Shown here in pieces: positions 31,412 through 42,090 of a stretch of 64,000 nt of DNA. This DNA comes from Beaufortia kweichowensis (taxonomy: Eukaryota > Chordata > Actinopteri > Cypriniformes > Gastromyzontidae). The notes beneath the pieces are model-generated. The model did not search any database, was not told the origin of the DNA, and saw only the letters and a program-made list of their open reading frames with translations. Every line of letters starts with the position of its first letter. Position 1 is the first letter of the stretch. The position numbers and the translations under genes were made by a program. The stretch lies in assembly GCA_019155185.1 (NCBI GenBank), contig CM032816.1:13477682-13541681 (forward strand), given 5' to 3'.

Positions 31412-33548
31412 TCACGGAGGAGGGAGAGGGAGGCGGGGTGGGTGCTCAGGGTCAGGAGGCTCAGGATCAGGAGGCTCGGGGTCAGGGTCTGGAGGCTCGG
31501 GGTCAGGGTCTGGAGGCTCGGGGTCAGGGTCTGGAGGCTCGGGGTCAGGGTCTGGAGGCTCGGGGTCAGGGTCTGGCTGCGGCGAAGACTGTGGCGGCGG
31601 CGGCCGCTCTGGCGAAGACTGTGGCGGCCGCTCTGGCGAAGACTGTGGCGGCCGCTCTGGCGAAGACTGAGAAGAACCAGAGTTAGCTTGACTAGGGCTG
31701 CATTGACACTGCATGACTGAATGGCTAGGAGAACTACTTGCCCCCTGCGCCAGACCAGCGGCATGACACATGGACGACTGGCTAAAACTCCCCTGAGAGC
31801 TAGAAGTATACAAAGTCTGGGACGCATTCCTGCTGGTGGGTTGGCTAGAGGCAGCTGTAGGCAAGGAAACAAGAGCAGAATAACCAGGGGTAAATGGACT
31901 TGAGAAATCAGGAGACTGTAGGGATACATCACCAAAAGTTCTACTACCTCCCTGTGTAGAAACCAACTGACACGAGCTTCCTGTCACTGGGGGTCTAGAA
32001 CTGCCCATAATTGCTGCATGCTGGCTTTGGATCGTTAGATTGCAAACACTCTGGCTGGTGAGTCTTCCCGCTGAAGACAAAAGCTCTGCATGTATACGGG
32101 ACTTGCTGGCAGGCTGACTGGAAATACTAAGTTGCTGTGAAGACCCACTGTGGAAACTACTCTTGGCTTGAGGGACCAAGCGACTAACACCTGCCGAAAT
32201 AGAACTGCCCTGAGAACTTGCAACACTAGTTTGCTGTATGAAAACAGCCTGAGGTGAGATGGGTTCGAAAGACTCAGATGAGAGTGTACTAGAACTCAAT
32301 TGAGAGTGGGGCAAATAAACACTACACACACTACCTTCTCCCTGAGATGACATAAACTGAGCTGATGCATTCCTCTGAGGCCCAATAAGTGAAGCTGGAG
32401 AGTCCTGACTAACTAAATTTGGATTACTTGTGGACTGACTAGAATCTAGCCGTGAGGAACTAAACTTGGAAGGGGATCCAGAAGAAAACTGGCTAAGGTT
32501 ACCTTGAGGCGGGACAGGACCATTGAAAACCCCAAAGTCTTCAAAAACAAGTTTCCTAGAGCTAACTTGAGATGGGACAAGGCTACCCCTAGAAGCACTA
32601 CTTCCTCCCTGGTTAGATGCAACCTGACTGGAAGATCCCATTAGGGGTGACGCAGCAACGAGAGCAACTGGTCTATGTGACCCCTGACAGTTTCTTGATT
32701 GGATAAGAACATCTTGTGGTGAAGTTACCGCAACATTTACATACCTTGTAGCAGAAGCAACTTGAGCAAAGACACCTCGAGACTTGGGACGAGAGAGGCT
32801 CTTATAACTACTTCCTGTCTGCACCGGGGAACAACTAGAAATTGCAAACCTTGTCCTGGACTGACTTGGAGGGATGACTGGAAACACACTGGTGTCCCTT
32901 GAGGGCTGACCAAACCCTTCTACAGGTGAAGACCTAAGCGTACTAAGGGTCACTGAACTACGTGAGTACAGGGTAGGGATCTCCTGAGATGACATGGGGA
33001 AGTAACTAGAAGGGGCGACCACATGAGCAGGGACTAGATCTGGACACTCTAGAGCGGAGTCTGGGAACTCCGGGGCGGCCCTCTGGGCCGGAACATAGGA
33101 CTCTGGATCGGCCCTCTTGGCCGCGGCGAAACACTCAGCGGCGGCCATCTTGGCCGGAACATGACTTTCGGAAGCGGCCCTCATGGCCGGGACAGGACTC
33201 TCGGAAGCGGCCCTCATGGCCGGGACAGGACTCTCGGAAGCGGCCCTCATGGCCGGGACAGGACTCTCGGAAGCGGCCCTCATGGCCGGGACAGGACTCT
33301 CGGAAGCGGCCCTCATGGCCGGGACAGGACTCTCGGAAGTCCATGCTATCCTCCAAGCCTCCAGACGGCCCCCATCCAGATAGCTTGGCCCAGGTCGCGT
33401 CATTAAGGCCCCAAAGAAATAGACGCCTCTGGTGGTCGTCGGGAAGCCCCGAGGCCATTCCGCAGACGGCGAAACAGATGACGTAGGCCTCGACTGACTC
33501 CTCCTCCTGACCCCGATACATGAAGGCTTTTGCGTGAGTGGCCTCCAT
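31412..33548 (-). CDS. Capsid-like head and long Ser/Gln/Pro-rich tail, copy 2
   Basis: The head starts MEATHAKAFMYRGQEE at 33548 and runs to about 33345 (CFAVCGM, RRLFLWGLN, AKLSGWGPS). The tail continues in the +1 frame relative to the head. It has five SESPVPAMRAA repeats, about 450 residues rich in Ser and Gln, repeated SSPERPPQ and PDPDPEPPD motifs, and ends PRLPLPPP at 31412. The tail frame has no stop over about 2.2 kb (open from 33637). The head frame itself stays open through the repeats to 33135. A single protein would need a +1 shift near 33350. The Ser/Gln-rich middle is absent from the other copies. Confidence 0.6.
31473..31577. repeat. 21-bp tandem repeat, five units
   Basis: Five units of GGCTCGGGGTCAGGGTCTGG plus A, coding the PDPDPEP motif at the end of the tail. 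Confidence 0.95.
33181..33345. repeat. 33-bp tandem repeat, five units
   Basis: Five 33-bp units with GGCCGGGACAGGACTCTCGG, coding SESPVPAMRAA in the tail frame. Degenerate units continue toward 33070. Confidence 0.95.
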
Positions 33549-33674
33549 ACCTGGTGAGAGAGAGAGTGAGAGAGAGAAAAAACAAAGGAAACAAAAAAAA
33601 GACAAAAGACACGAAATACAGACAGGTATGTCAACAAACTACAATCCCTGTTATCTTTTGTCGGTCGGGTATAC

Positions 33675-34077
33675 TGTTACGGTGCTGGGTGGAAGAGACC
33701 AGGACAACAAGGAATAAAGTTCAAAGGTATCTTTTACTGGTATTTTCCAACACAGAGAAGGTCCAAAAATACAAGAGCTACAGGTTTCCAGATAAACAGG
33801 GATTCGTTCACCATAGAGCAGATTTAACCCACGCAACCACAAAAACAACAACATAATACAACAATACCCGACAGAGAATGAAACAAAAGGCAGACTTTAA
33901 ATAACACAACCAATGAACACTAAATAATATGAAACAGGTGCGGGTGATAATAAACTAACAAGTGCAAACGAGATTACAAATGGTGAACAGGTGGTGAGGT
34001 GCAATGCATGGTGGGGAATGGAGTCCGGATGGAGGTGCAGGGTGGAAAACAAAGTCCAGACGGGCAGAATCGTGACA
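33675..34077 (-). repeat. 5' LTR, 403 bp
   Basis: Begins TGTCACGATT and ends CACCGTAACA on the minus strand. Apparently identical to 30966-31368. Confidence 0.95.
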
Positions 34078-34311
34078 ATAATTTCATCAAATCGGTTTCT
34101 TCACATATCTTTGGAGATGCTTTTGTTGTGGATGCTTTTGTTTAGCAATTGTACATTGCTAAAAACACATCCAACGGATTTGCATTTGTTGCTTTTAGAC
34201 ATTGTGCTGCTGTTGGTTCATACACAATGTAGTCAGACAAATAGCTTTTTGCTGTTTTTTTTTTGGACTTTCTGAAATGCCTACTCTTGTTGTTCCTTTT
34301 AATAAACTGAG

Positions 34312-34580
34312 CAGGGACGCTTTCTGCCATGGCTACTGGTATGGTTGCAGTAGTAGCACATAAGATGACAATATAGATGATGAAGCAGCTTCAAGCTTTT
34401 TTGTGAGATTTTGTGTTTGGATTGTAAGTTTTGGTTGGTCCTTGCAGGCAGGTTCAGGGATGCTTTCTGCCATGTACACTGGTATGGTAGCAGCAGTAGC
34501 ATCTGAGGATGAAATTAAAGATGATGAAGCAGTTTCAAGCTTTTTGTGAGATTTCTTGTTCGGATTGTGAGTTTTAGTTG
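34312..34580. repeat. Tandem duplication of about 135 bp
   Basis: Two adjacent copies sharing GCTTTCTGCCATG, ACTGGTATGGT, GATGATGAAGCAG and CTTGCAGGCA/CTTACAGGCA. They lie in the N-terminal part of the piggyBac gene and shift its frame. Confidence 0.85.
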
Positions 34581-34802
34581 GTCCTTACAGGCAAGTTCAA
34601 TCTCCTCAAAATGATCAGATCCAAACAGTTCTGCAGCAGAATTCAAGATTCTTGATGGTAAGTGAGCTGAGTCACCAGTAAAATCCATGCCAGATGCAAC
34701 GCTATCACAGTCGCTTTCTTTCGCGTCCTTCCTTATCTTGGGGATCACTGCTATATTGCAAATTGCAGGCCCTGGATCACCAGCATCAAGTAAATCCAAA
34801 AC

Positions 34803-35018
34803 TGGCTATGAAACGGCTTTTAATTCAATTGTCCAATTACTTTTGGTCGCTTGAAAAAGGGGGATTGGCTATTCTTAAGAGCTGTAATTACTAAACCCTA
34901 TACCCTCAAATGAAACCTTAGAATGTGCACTTATATCCATTATAGAACTATAGCTTGAATATGTTTTGGTAAATACATGAAAAAATGAACATTGTCCAGA
35001 TATATATGGACCTAACTG
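34803..35018 (-). mobile_element. Tc1-like terminal fragment
   Basis: Matches the left end of the Tc1 element at 53843-54060 in inverted orientation, ending GGACCTAACTG then TA. It has the terminal repeat and part of the leader but no transposase. It abuts the start of the piggyBac transposase gene. Confidence 0.85.
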
Positions 35019-37324
35019 TACATGAAAAATAAAAGGTTCAATATCTTGCCAGTTTTTACTTCTAGTATTACAACTGATTGAATTTTTTCTAAATACATGC
35101 TCATCGTCTCAGAATGCTTGCAATTAAGTAAGTGGACTGTTTTTTCTCAGGTGCCGTTACAGTCATTGTGCACACGCTTAACTCGCTTTATCATCTCAGA
35201 AATCAACTTTTTAACTCCTTTCTGAAACAATAAACAATTTTCGTGGAACACTGTTAATTTAAACAAATGTGCCTTAATATGCGACTGTTTCTGTAGATTA
35301 AGTAATTTGTACTATTTGGGTTAAAAGTCTTACTTGAATATCCCTAGTTGAGGTAATGTGATGTGAATGAGTGCCATTTTGTTTACTTGGTAAATTAATT
35401 CAACATGATTGGTTGAGAAGAATTTCCAGTTCCCAGCATGCTTTATATGAGACAGCATTACGAGCTGGAGTTAGTTTTGAAATGAAGTATTATTTTGTGT
35501 CTTTTCAGTAAAGATAATAACTTGTCAGTGTTTAATGTTCATTTATCTTGGAGATTGAGAAAAGTTTGTTATAATTTTGAACTGGTGTTTTTGCTCATTC
35601 ATAGATTTGTGAATGAAATCGTTTGACTGAAGTGTAATAAAAAACTAAAAAGTATTACACTGTTTCTCGGATCACAAATAAAATGTAGTTATTTCAACTT
35701 AAGGCATTTAAGTATATGCAAATCGGAATAAGTGAGGGTAACTTGTGTTATTTTAGTAAATAAGACTTACTTTGTACTTGATGTAATTTAGTTGAACATT
35801 TGTTTAAATGTAATTAAGGCAAAGAGTTTGCACAATTAAATTAAGTAAAGTAAACCAATTTGTTTTTACTATGAAGGAGAAATGAAGGGGACCACGGAAA
35901 CGGTAGAACATTTGGACTGTAGTTGATGTCCACAAGACTTCACAAACTTCAAACACATTAAGAAGACACAAGTGAAGGTAATGAACATGTATGAGAATGT
36001 GAGAGGGAACGTAGTGAAAAAGCATCAGTCTGGATGCAGTAAGAATGAAGAGATGCCCTCTGGTGGAACAGAAAGTGTAATACTGTACCCTAACCATAAC
36101 ATGTCGTTTTGAAATCATATAAAAACGGAAGACTGTGACACATCAAAAGCCCAGAAGACAAGGTTTAGTTTATTACTCATTCATATTTAATCATTTCACC
36201 TTTTCACCTAAGACTGAAAACTACATGTCATTCAGTGAAAAACAAGATTATTTAAGTTGTGATTGTAATAACTGCTCAAGCTGACTGTTCGTGGAAGTTT
36301 CATTATTCAGAATGTTTATCATCATTCAATATAACACAAATTCTCTGTTACACCACAGTATCCTCCATTATGCTGAATGTCAGTATCACTGTATCATCAA
36401 AACAAGTAAATGATGGAAGATTGGCACTGAGGGGATTTAAGGCATTTAGTTTAGAGAGAGATGTAAACGGAGAAAAAGTAAATGCAGACCAGTACAGTAG
36501 CTACAGTAGACGAGAGATGTACAGCGGATTGCAATTGTCAGAATAACAGCTCACCACTATTTCTGGACCGAGACTTTTCCCTTCCTGTCACAAGTTCAAG
36601 AGAGACTATTGAGAGGATTACCACCCAAAACACCTATTCTGATCATATTATAAAGAGAAAGTTTCCATCATTAATAACACAGATTTATTTCCATATCAGT
36701 CATTTTATTCTTATATATAAATAATGATCGCATAAAATCTGCATTTCAGCTATCTAAGAAGAAGTCCTGATTGCCATTTACTAAAGAATATAAAACAAAT
36801 TGAATGATTTAGGCTAATATGTAAAAAAACATTACAATTTTAAGAAAATTTAATTCAGTGTGACAGATATATAAATATAGATATATATTCTGAGCTGGAA
36901 TCCTAAACAATAGATCCAATTAACCTGACAAAATTAGGTAACAAGACAAAAAACAAAACACATACAGAGAAATCATACAGTTGAACAAACAAGGAAACGC
37001 TCAGTAATGAGATTAAACTGGCAATACTTCATAACATGGTTTCTAAGACATACAGAAGCAAGAACTCAAGAGCGGCTCCCTCTGCTGGCTGGATGAATGG
37101 TGGCATGTACAGACGCTACGAAATGGGTAAAACTTAAAGTCGGCATGTAACAGTAGTAGCGACCGTCTTCTTTCCTGCATCGTGATGTATATTTATGTGA
37201 AACGCCTCGAAATAAGTAAAAAAAGTTTACAATTGAGAACTGATTGGATGGTTTTCTGCAACAGACAGCTAAAGGGCACTGGCAGAAAGGAGTCTTTAAT
37301 AGCTCCATCTTTAATAGCGCCATT
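35019..37324. other. No gene recognised
   Basis: AT-rich, single-copy looking. Open frames of up to 104 codons show no domain. Nothing else seen. Confidence 0.55.
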
Positions 37325-38014
37325 CACGTTTCATTTACATTTAGGCATTTAGCTGACGCTTTTATCCAAAGTGACTTACAAATATTAGGAGACAATGAAG
37401 TGACACATCAGAAGAGGCAACAATAGTACTAAGAAGTGCTTTTCTAAGTTTACAATGTTTTACAGCGCTAGATAAGAACCTGTAGAGGAAAGAAAAGAGG
37501 TTTTTTATATATTATGATGTCAGGTGTTGGTGGAAGAGGTGTGTTTTTATCTGTTTCTTAAAGGAGGTGAGGGATGTGACAGATGGGATTGTGTTAGTGA
37601 GATTATTCCACAAGCCGGGGACAGAGAAGAAGAAAGAACGATCCAGGGTTCTGGATGGGTTGAGCGCAGGGTTCTGGATGGGTTGAGCGCAGGGTTCTGG
37701 ATGGGTTGAGCGCAAGGTTCTGGATGGGTTGAGCGCAGGGTTCTGGATGGGTCGAGCGCAGGGTTTTGGATGGGTCGAGCGCAAGGTTCTGGATGGGTTG
37801 AGCGCAGGGTTCTGGATGGGTTGAGCGCAAGGTTCTGGATGGGTTGAGCGCAGGGTTCTGGATGGGTCGAGCGCAGGGTTCTGGATGGGTTGAGCGTAGG
37901 GTTCTGGATGGGTTAAGCGCAGGGTTCTGGATGGGTCGAGCGCAGGGTTCTGGATGGGTCGAGCGCAGGGTTCTGGATGGGTTGAGCGCAGGGTTCTGGA
38001 TGGGTTGAGCGCAG
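37325..38014 (-). mobile_element. L2-type LINE 3' end with expanded minisatellite
   Basis: The 3' tail (complement of CATTTACATTTAGGCATTTA) at 37332 is followed upstream by the ORF2 C-terminus (TSFKKQIKTHLFHQHLTS, VPGLWNNL). Fifteen 23-bp units then take the place of the rest of the reverse transcriptase. The copy stops inside the minisatellite. Confidence 0.88.
37662..38006. repeat. 23-bp minisatellite, fifteen units, inside L2
   Basis: Fifteen tandem units with GGGTTCTGGATGGGT, a C/T switch at the unit end and G/A changes in a GCAGG/GCAAG block. Same unit and same place in the LINE as 17109-17315. Confidence 0.95.
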
Positions 38015-39945
38015 TTTGAATGTATCAGGTTGAGATTAGTCACATGGTCAAGGAAAGGATAAAATGGAAATGTAATTTATGCTCTGGGTCTTGAGCTCTT
38101 GGATTCTGTCCTGACTTTATGCTTTTCTTCTTGACTTGAGCTCTGAGGTTCAGGCCACTAGGCCAAACTTTCACATTCATCTCTTTCTTTTCTTACACTT
38201 TCTCTATCTTCTTCTCTCTTTTACTCAGGTAATATCTCATACATTTTAGACACAGTTAAATGTAATTGTATAATTTATCATTTCATGCATTTGTAGTGTA
38301 ACTATTTTTAATTATAACCTTAATACTGTCATTAAATCTTACAAATCTACAAGCTAGTTTGGATTTAATGTTAATATCTAGACGCTACCTTCAGCAATAC
38401 AACATAGTCACATTACAGCAATGCTCTCCCACATATTTAGCTCTTTTATTTAATAACTGCGCTTATTTCTGTCATTGGTATAAGTAGCAGAAGGGTGAGA
38501 ATTGACAAGGAATAACAGTTTTGGTGCTCAAACTCAGGAACTCTTACAGTTTGACACCTTCCTTACAGTTTGGTGGCCAGTTTTATACCATCTTGCCGTT
38601 TACATTTCTTTAGTCATTTTGGCATCTTTAAATGACTGAAGTATATGAAAGCCTTTGATATTGCCTGCAGCAGTTATTTAATAAGCGTGTTATGTTGACT
38701 GATGCCACTAGGGGGCAGTAGTAAACCTGAAAGGAATACAGCAAGACAGAGAAGAAATCCAGTCCATGTTGTTGCCGTGTGGCTCTTTAATCGTTAATCC
38801 GAGACTTTTTAATGCCTCGTCTTTATCAGCTCACACAAAGCAGAAGAAACTTAAATGAAGCACGTTTGGCTCTATATAAAATGTACGCATGAGTCATCAT
38901 GGTCTTTTGTCGTTCATGCTGCCATTTGAAAATATTATGTAAAACGAAACCCCTTGTTATATAAAAAAACATTTGTCCGTATTTTACATAAATCAAAGAC
39001 TACTGGTGTACTGTAGTGGAACAGTTGGAACGGTGGCAAAATGACTGACTCTGACACTGATTCAAATAGTTTTGCTGCATTTGTGTTTTACAGCCAAAGT
39101 GTTCATTCATTACCCTGCTATCAGTGTCTACTGTTGGTGTCTGCAGCTTTTATGCGCAGGATATAGCGCAGTGCACAGCTCCGTTGTGGAAGCGCGGCTT
39201 ATTTAAACTATGGAAATTTTTGGTTTACTACGTCTTTGGTTCATTACAACTTTGCGGTTTTCTCTTCTAAAAATTAACTAGCATTTCCCACACAGAAATC
39301 TTAAATATTAAAATATATTCATATAAGAAGTTCATGTATGTCAAAATATCAGATGTAGTTGTATTGGTCAACTTTTGTCAGCCATTATATGACGATCAGA
39401 GACAGAAACAGTTAAAATGTGAAAAAATCTACAATGATTGACAGAAAGTGTGATCATGATCAAATTCACAAAACCAGAGTTCCCACTTCACAGAGTAAGT
39501 GCGGTAGAGAGAGACACTCACTTCTGACTCCAATGAGATTCAATGAAATATATAATAAAAAACAGATCAAATAGGTTAAAAAGTGCTTTCAAACTTTTCA
39601 GGTCCTCTTTCATGACTGTGTGTATGTGCTCTTGTGATTGAGAATAGAAAATGGAGGGAAATGTCACCGTTTCATAAAATAACAGATTGTAGTCTGTTTT
39701 TCACCAAATCCATTCCTATGCCTTCCGAACACTTGGAAAATATGTCACGTGGAATTATTTCACAAAACATTTGTGTCCTTTCAAAGCTTCAGAAGAGATA
39801 AACAGAGAAACACTGACAGGAACGCTATTGTGTTTCAAACAGAAGCCACAAGAAGTCTAAACAGATCATGTTCTCTTCAGGTGTGTCTCGCATTCAGAAA
39901 TCTTCTCCATTGATGCCTTTCATCCTAAAGGCACATACACAGGTT
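38015..39945. other. 3' flank and probable 3' UTR of ldlrad3
   Basis: Lies directly downstream of the ldlrad3 stop codon on the minus strand. It should hold the 3' untranslated region, but I could not fix its end. Several AATAAA-type signals occur on the minus strand in AT-rich DNA. No other gene seen. Confidence 0.45.
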
Positions 39946-40108
39946 TTATAACAGCGACTCCTGAAAGTCTTCTGTACGACAAGAGTCAACATTAAAGGTG
40001 TCGGCCCGGGTCTGGGCTGATTCTGTGGAGGCGGTGAGTTCCCTTTCACACTCATTTCCATCCTCTGGAGGGTAAGGAGGGGGTGGCAGATCAAACCAAG
40101 GGGGTCGC
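39946..40108 (-). CDS. ldlrad3: ldlrad3 last coding exon (PPxY tail)
   Basis: The acceptor AG is at 40110-40109. The first base completes a Gly codon split with the previous exon (phase 2), then RPPWFDLPPPPYPPEDG and on to a TAA at 39948-39946. PPPY is a WW-domain binding motif. The mammalian protein uses such motifs to bind and activate Nedd4-family ubiquitin ligases such as Itch; a role here is by homology. After the motif the tail diverges and ends about 40 residues later, shorter than in mammals as far as I recall. Confidence 0.85.
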
Positions 40109-40234
40109 CTTAAAACAAGGATGTTTTAAAACAAATATTATTCATTTCACCATGAATGTTTGTAGAAAACAGGTGAAAGCAAGATTCTAATATACTTTAA
40201 AATGTAATTTGACCAAAAGTACTTGTAAACATAC

Positions 40235-40622
40235 CCGACATCCAGTACGGCCTGCGAGTATGATGGTGGCAAATCTATCGCATTAGTTCTGGAATACTGG
40301 GAACAAGAGATCAGCTGGAGACCGTGAAGTGCTGCGAACGGCTCCGCTGGCGATGAGGACTGGGGTGAGAAGCCGTTGTCCTCTGGGCGGACATGTCCTC
40401 CATCTACTATCACAAGCCGGGACAGCAGAAGCGGTTGTCGACAGGCCCCTCGGTGGACACCCTGAGGCAGCAAGACACTTCGCTTTCTCTGATGGTGCAG
40501 GACAATGGCCAACAAGACCACTACCAGAACAAAGATGATGGCACTTCCAATAACAGCATAGGTGATACTGGGGTAATAGCGGAGTCGATAGTCCAGTGTC
40601 ACAAAGTCCTGTTCTGGGGATT
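40235..40622 (-). CDS. ldlrad3: ldlrad3 exon: transmembrane helix and cytoplasmic tail
   Basis: 388 bp, acceptor AG at 40624-40623, donor GTATGT at 40234. It enters in phase 1 and leaves in phase 2. It encodes a short extracellular stem (SPEQDFVTLDYRLRYYPS), one membrane helix of about 23 residues (ITYAVIGSAIIFVLVVVLL) with HHQRKR as stop-transfer signal, and a cytoplasmic tail with a second WW ligand, PPSY. The stem, helix and basic stop-transfer sequence match LDLRAD3 closely. The 126-bp intron to the last exon is very short compared with the upstream introns. Confidence 0.92.
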
Positions 40623-42090
40623 CTGCCAAGAAAAAAGCAAACAAAGATCAAATTCAATCAGTTCAAATTGACATGTTATTAATATTAGTTGATTCTATCT
40701 TATGGTAAGATTTTGTAGTCATTTGCACATATGAAAATAAACCATGGTTGTACTACAGTAAAACCCCCAAAACATGGTTACTGTTGTAAAACAATGGTTT
40801 GCCAATAGTAATTAATATGGCAAAAACACAGGAAAATCATGGTTCATTTTCAAGGCAAAGCTTCAAGTTTATACTTTAGTCCAAATACACCAATGCAACA
40901 TGCATACAACATTTTAAATGCATATTTAAAGGGGGAATTTCTCTTAGTATTTCGACATATTACTGGTTGTGTGTATCATTAATACATCCTTGCAAGTTTT
41001 ATGGCTCAAAACGTCCTCATTAGTAGGAACGAAGGTGTTTATTAAGTTTTATCGGGAAATGAATGAAGTACAAAAATGGAAGTTTTTGGGATTTGTGACG
41101 TTTTTAAATACCCTCCCCGAGAGCAACACAGTTCTACCCCATGACTTTGTTGGCTCCGCCCACAGGTCCACAGGCTTATAAAGGGTGTCAGAGAGAAATG
41201 GATTTATTTTGAAACCAACAGCCTAGTCAGTAGTCAGGTCAATGAGAACTGATGCTCTATCACGCGTGCTCCCTTTAGTGGTAAAATCCTTATGTGTTGT
41301 ATTTATGGGATTGTTTGTGTGTATGCATAAACACACAATGCTTAAAAGACTGTTTGATACGCTGCATGTACGATTAAAACTGTAATCATATAGTAGAGTG
41401 TAGCTGTCAATCACAGAAGTGGGCGGGGCGCCGAAGACTAGCAAATGAAAAGGAAAAAACTTTATTCAAAATAAACATAGACCTCTACAATCTTTCATTT
41501 TGCCCAGTCATGCCATTTTCATATTGACCTCAGTACTGGAGTTGTCCTAGACGCGACGCGGGCCGAGCGGCGCTTTTGCGTCCGGAGTAACACTCTTATT
41601 TCTCTACAGTGTTTACACTGGTTTTCAGAACAGCTGTCCGTGTAACAACTGCAGCGCTTAAATCTAATTGGACGGGGGCATTTCATCGCAGAGCGACGGA
41701 AAAAACAACAACGCTTTCACGTGGTGCGAATCATTGCGCGCAGTGTGAAGGGCATCATAGGGATCTACTGGTTTTAATTCTGCGCTTCATCACGTCTCAT
41801 ATTCGCATCGCTTTATCACAGTTAGTGTAAAAGGCCTTTAACTTTCCTCTCTCTCTACAGGTAGTTTATTTAGCACTGAGAAACTTGGTAACTTACTAAA
41901 GCACTTCATTGTACAATTGTTGCCTCCTTATGATCTGTCTCTGAAATGTATAAAAGTTGAAAAATCCCATAGACTTAACATTGTGACAAATTTTGACAGG
42001 TCATAGCTCTGAGTGAGGATTTAATAAAAACATGTGTGTTACCACATTTGATCAGGCTGGCAGACTCTACAACAACATACCTTACAATGG
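40623..42090. other. ldlrad3 intron, repeat-derived, no gene
   Basis: Intronic. A segment around 41290-41410 is a diverged inverted relative of 43790-43870 (shared TTTAAGCA and ATTGTGTGTTTAT). GC-rich sequence at 41540-41830 has no clear domain. No coding sequence supported. Confidence 0.45.

Larger units (their letters stand above)
30966..34077 (-). mobile_element. Young nonautonomous LTR element, no pol
   Basis: 3112 bp between two 403-bp LTRs that read the same base for base by eye (TGTCACGATT to CACCGTAACA on the minus strand). Next to the 3' LTR is a polypurine tract (GGGGGGAGGGGGGAAC, complement of 31369-31385). Flanking five bases are ATAGT and ATAAT, a target duplication with one difference. 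Inside there is only a capsid-like head and a long repeat-built tail; no protease, reverse transcriptase or integrase. It must be moved by another element's enzymes. Confidence 0.9.
29855..34799 (-). pseudogene. piggyBac transposase, split by an LTR element
   Basis: The N-terminal acidic part starts MDLLDAGDPGP at 34799 and reaches RNRFDEI at 34080. The LTR element 34077-30966 intervenes. The core resumes VVDNTKCNDDPFF, LSVDESMIPYYGC (first catalytic Asp), then FIHDNLFTTLSLIDEM (second Asp) and KMGGVDLHN (third Asp). A degraded linker (IPRFHGVAHWPIN) leads to a Cys-rich C-terminal domain near 29950-29860 (CRVCGGRTSFGCEKC, HIKCFKKFH), the target-binding zinc domain of this family. Stops and frameshifts are scattered, so it was probably decaying before or after the insertion. 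Confidence 0.88.

Noticed and set aside
31290..31720. Plus-strand Gly/Ser-rich and Arg/Leu-rich frames
   Set aside because: Shadows of the minus-strand tail repeat; the strand of the LTR element is fixed by its polypurine tract.
37603..38043. 146-codon Pro/Asn-rich frame
   Set aside because: Translation of the 23-bp minisatellite inside an L2 fragment.
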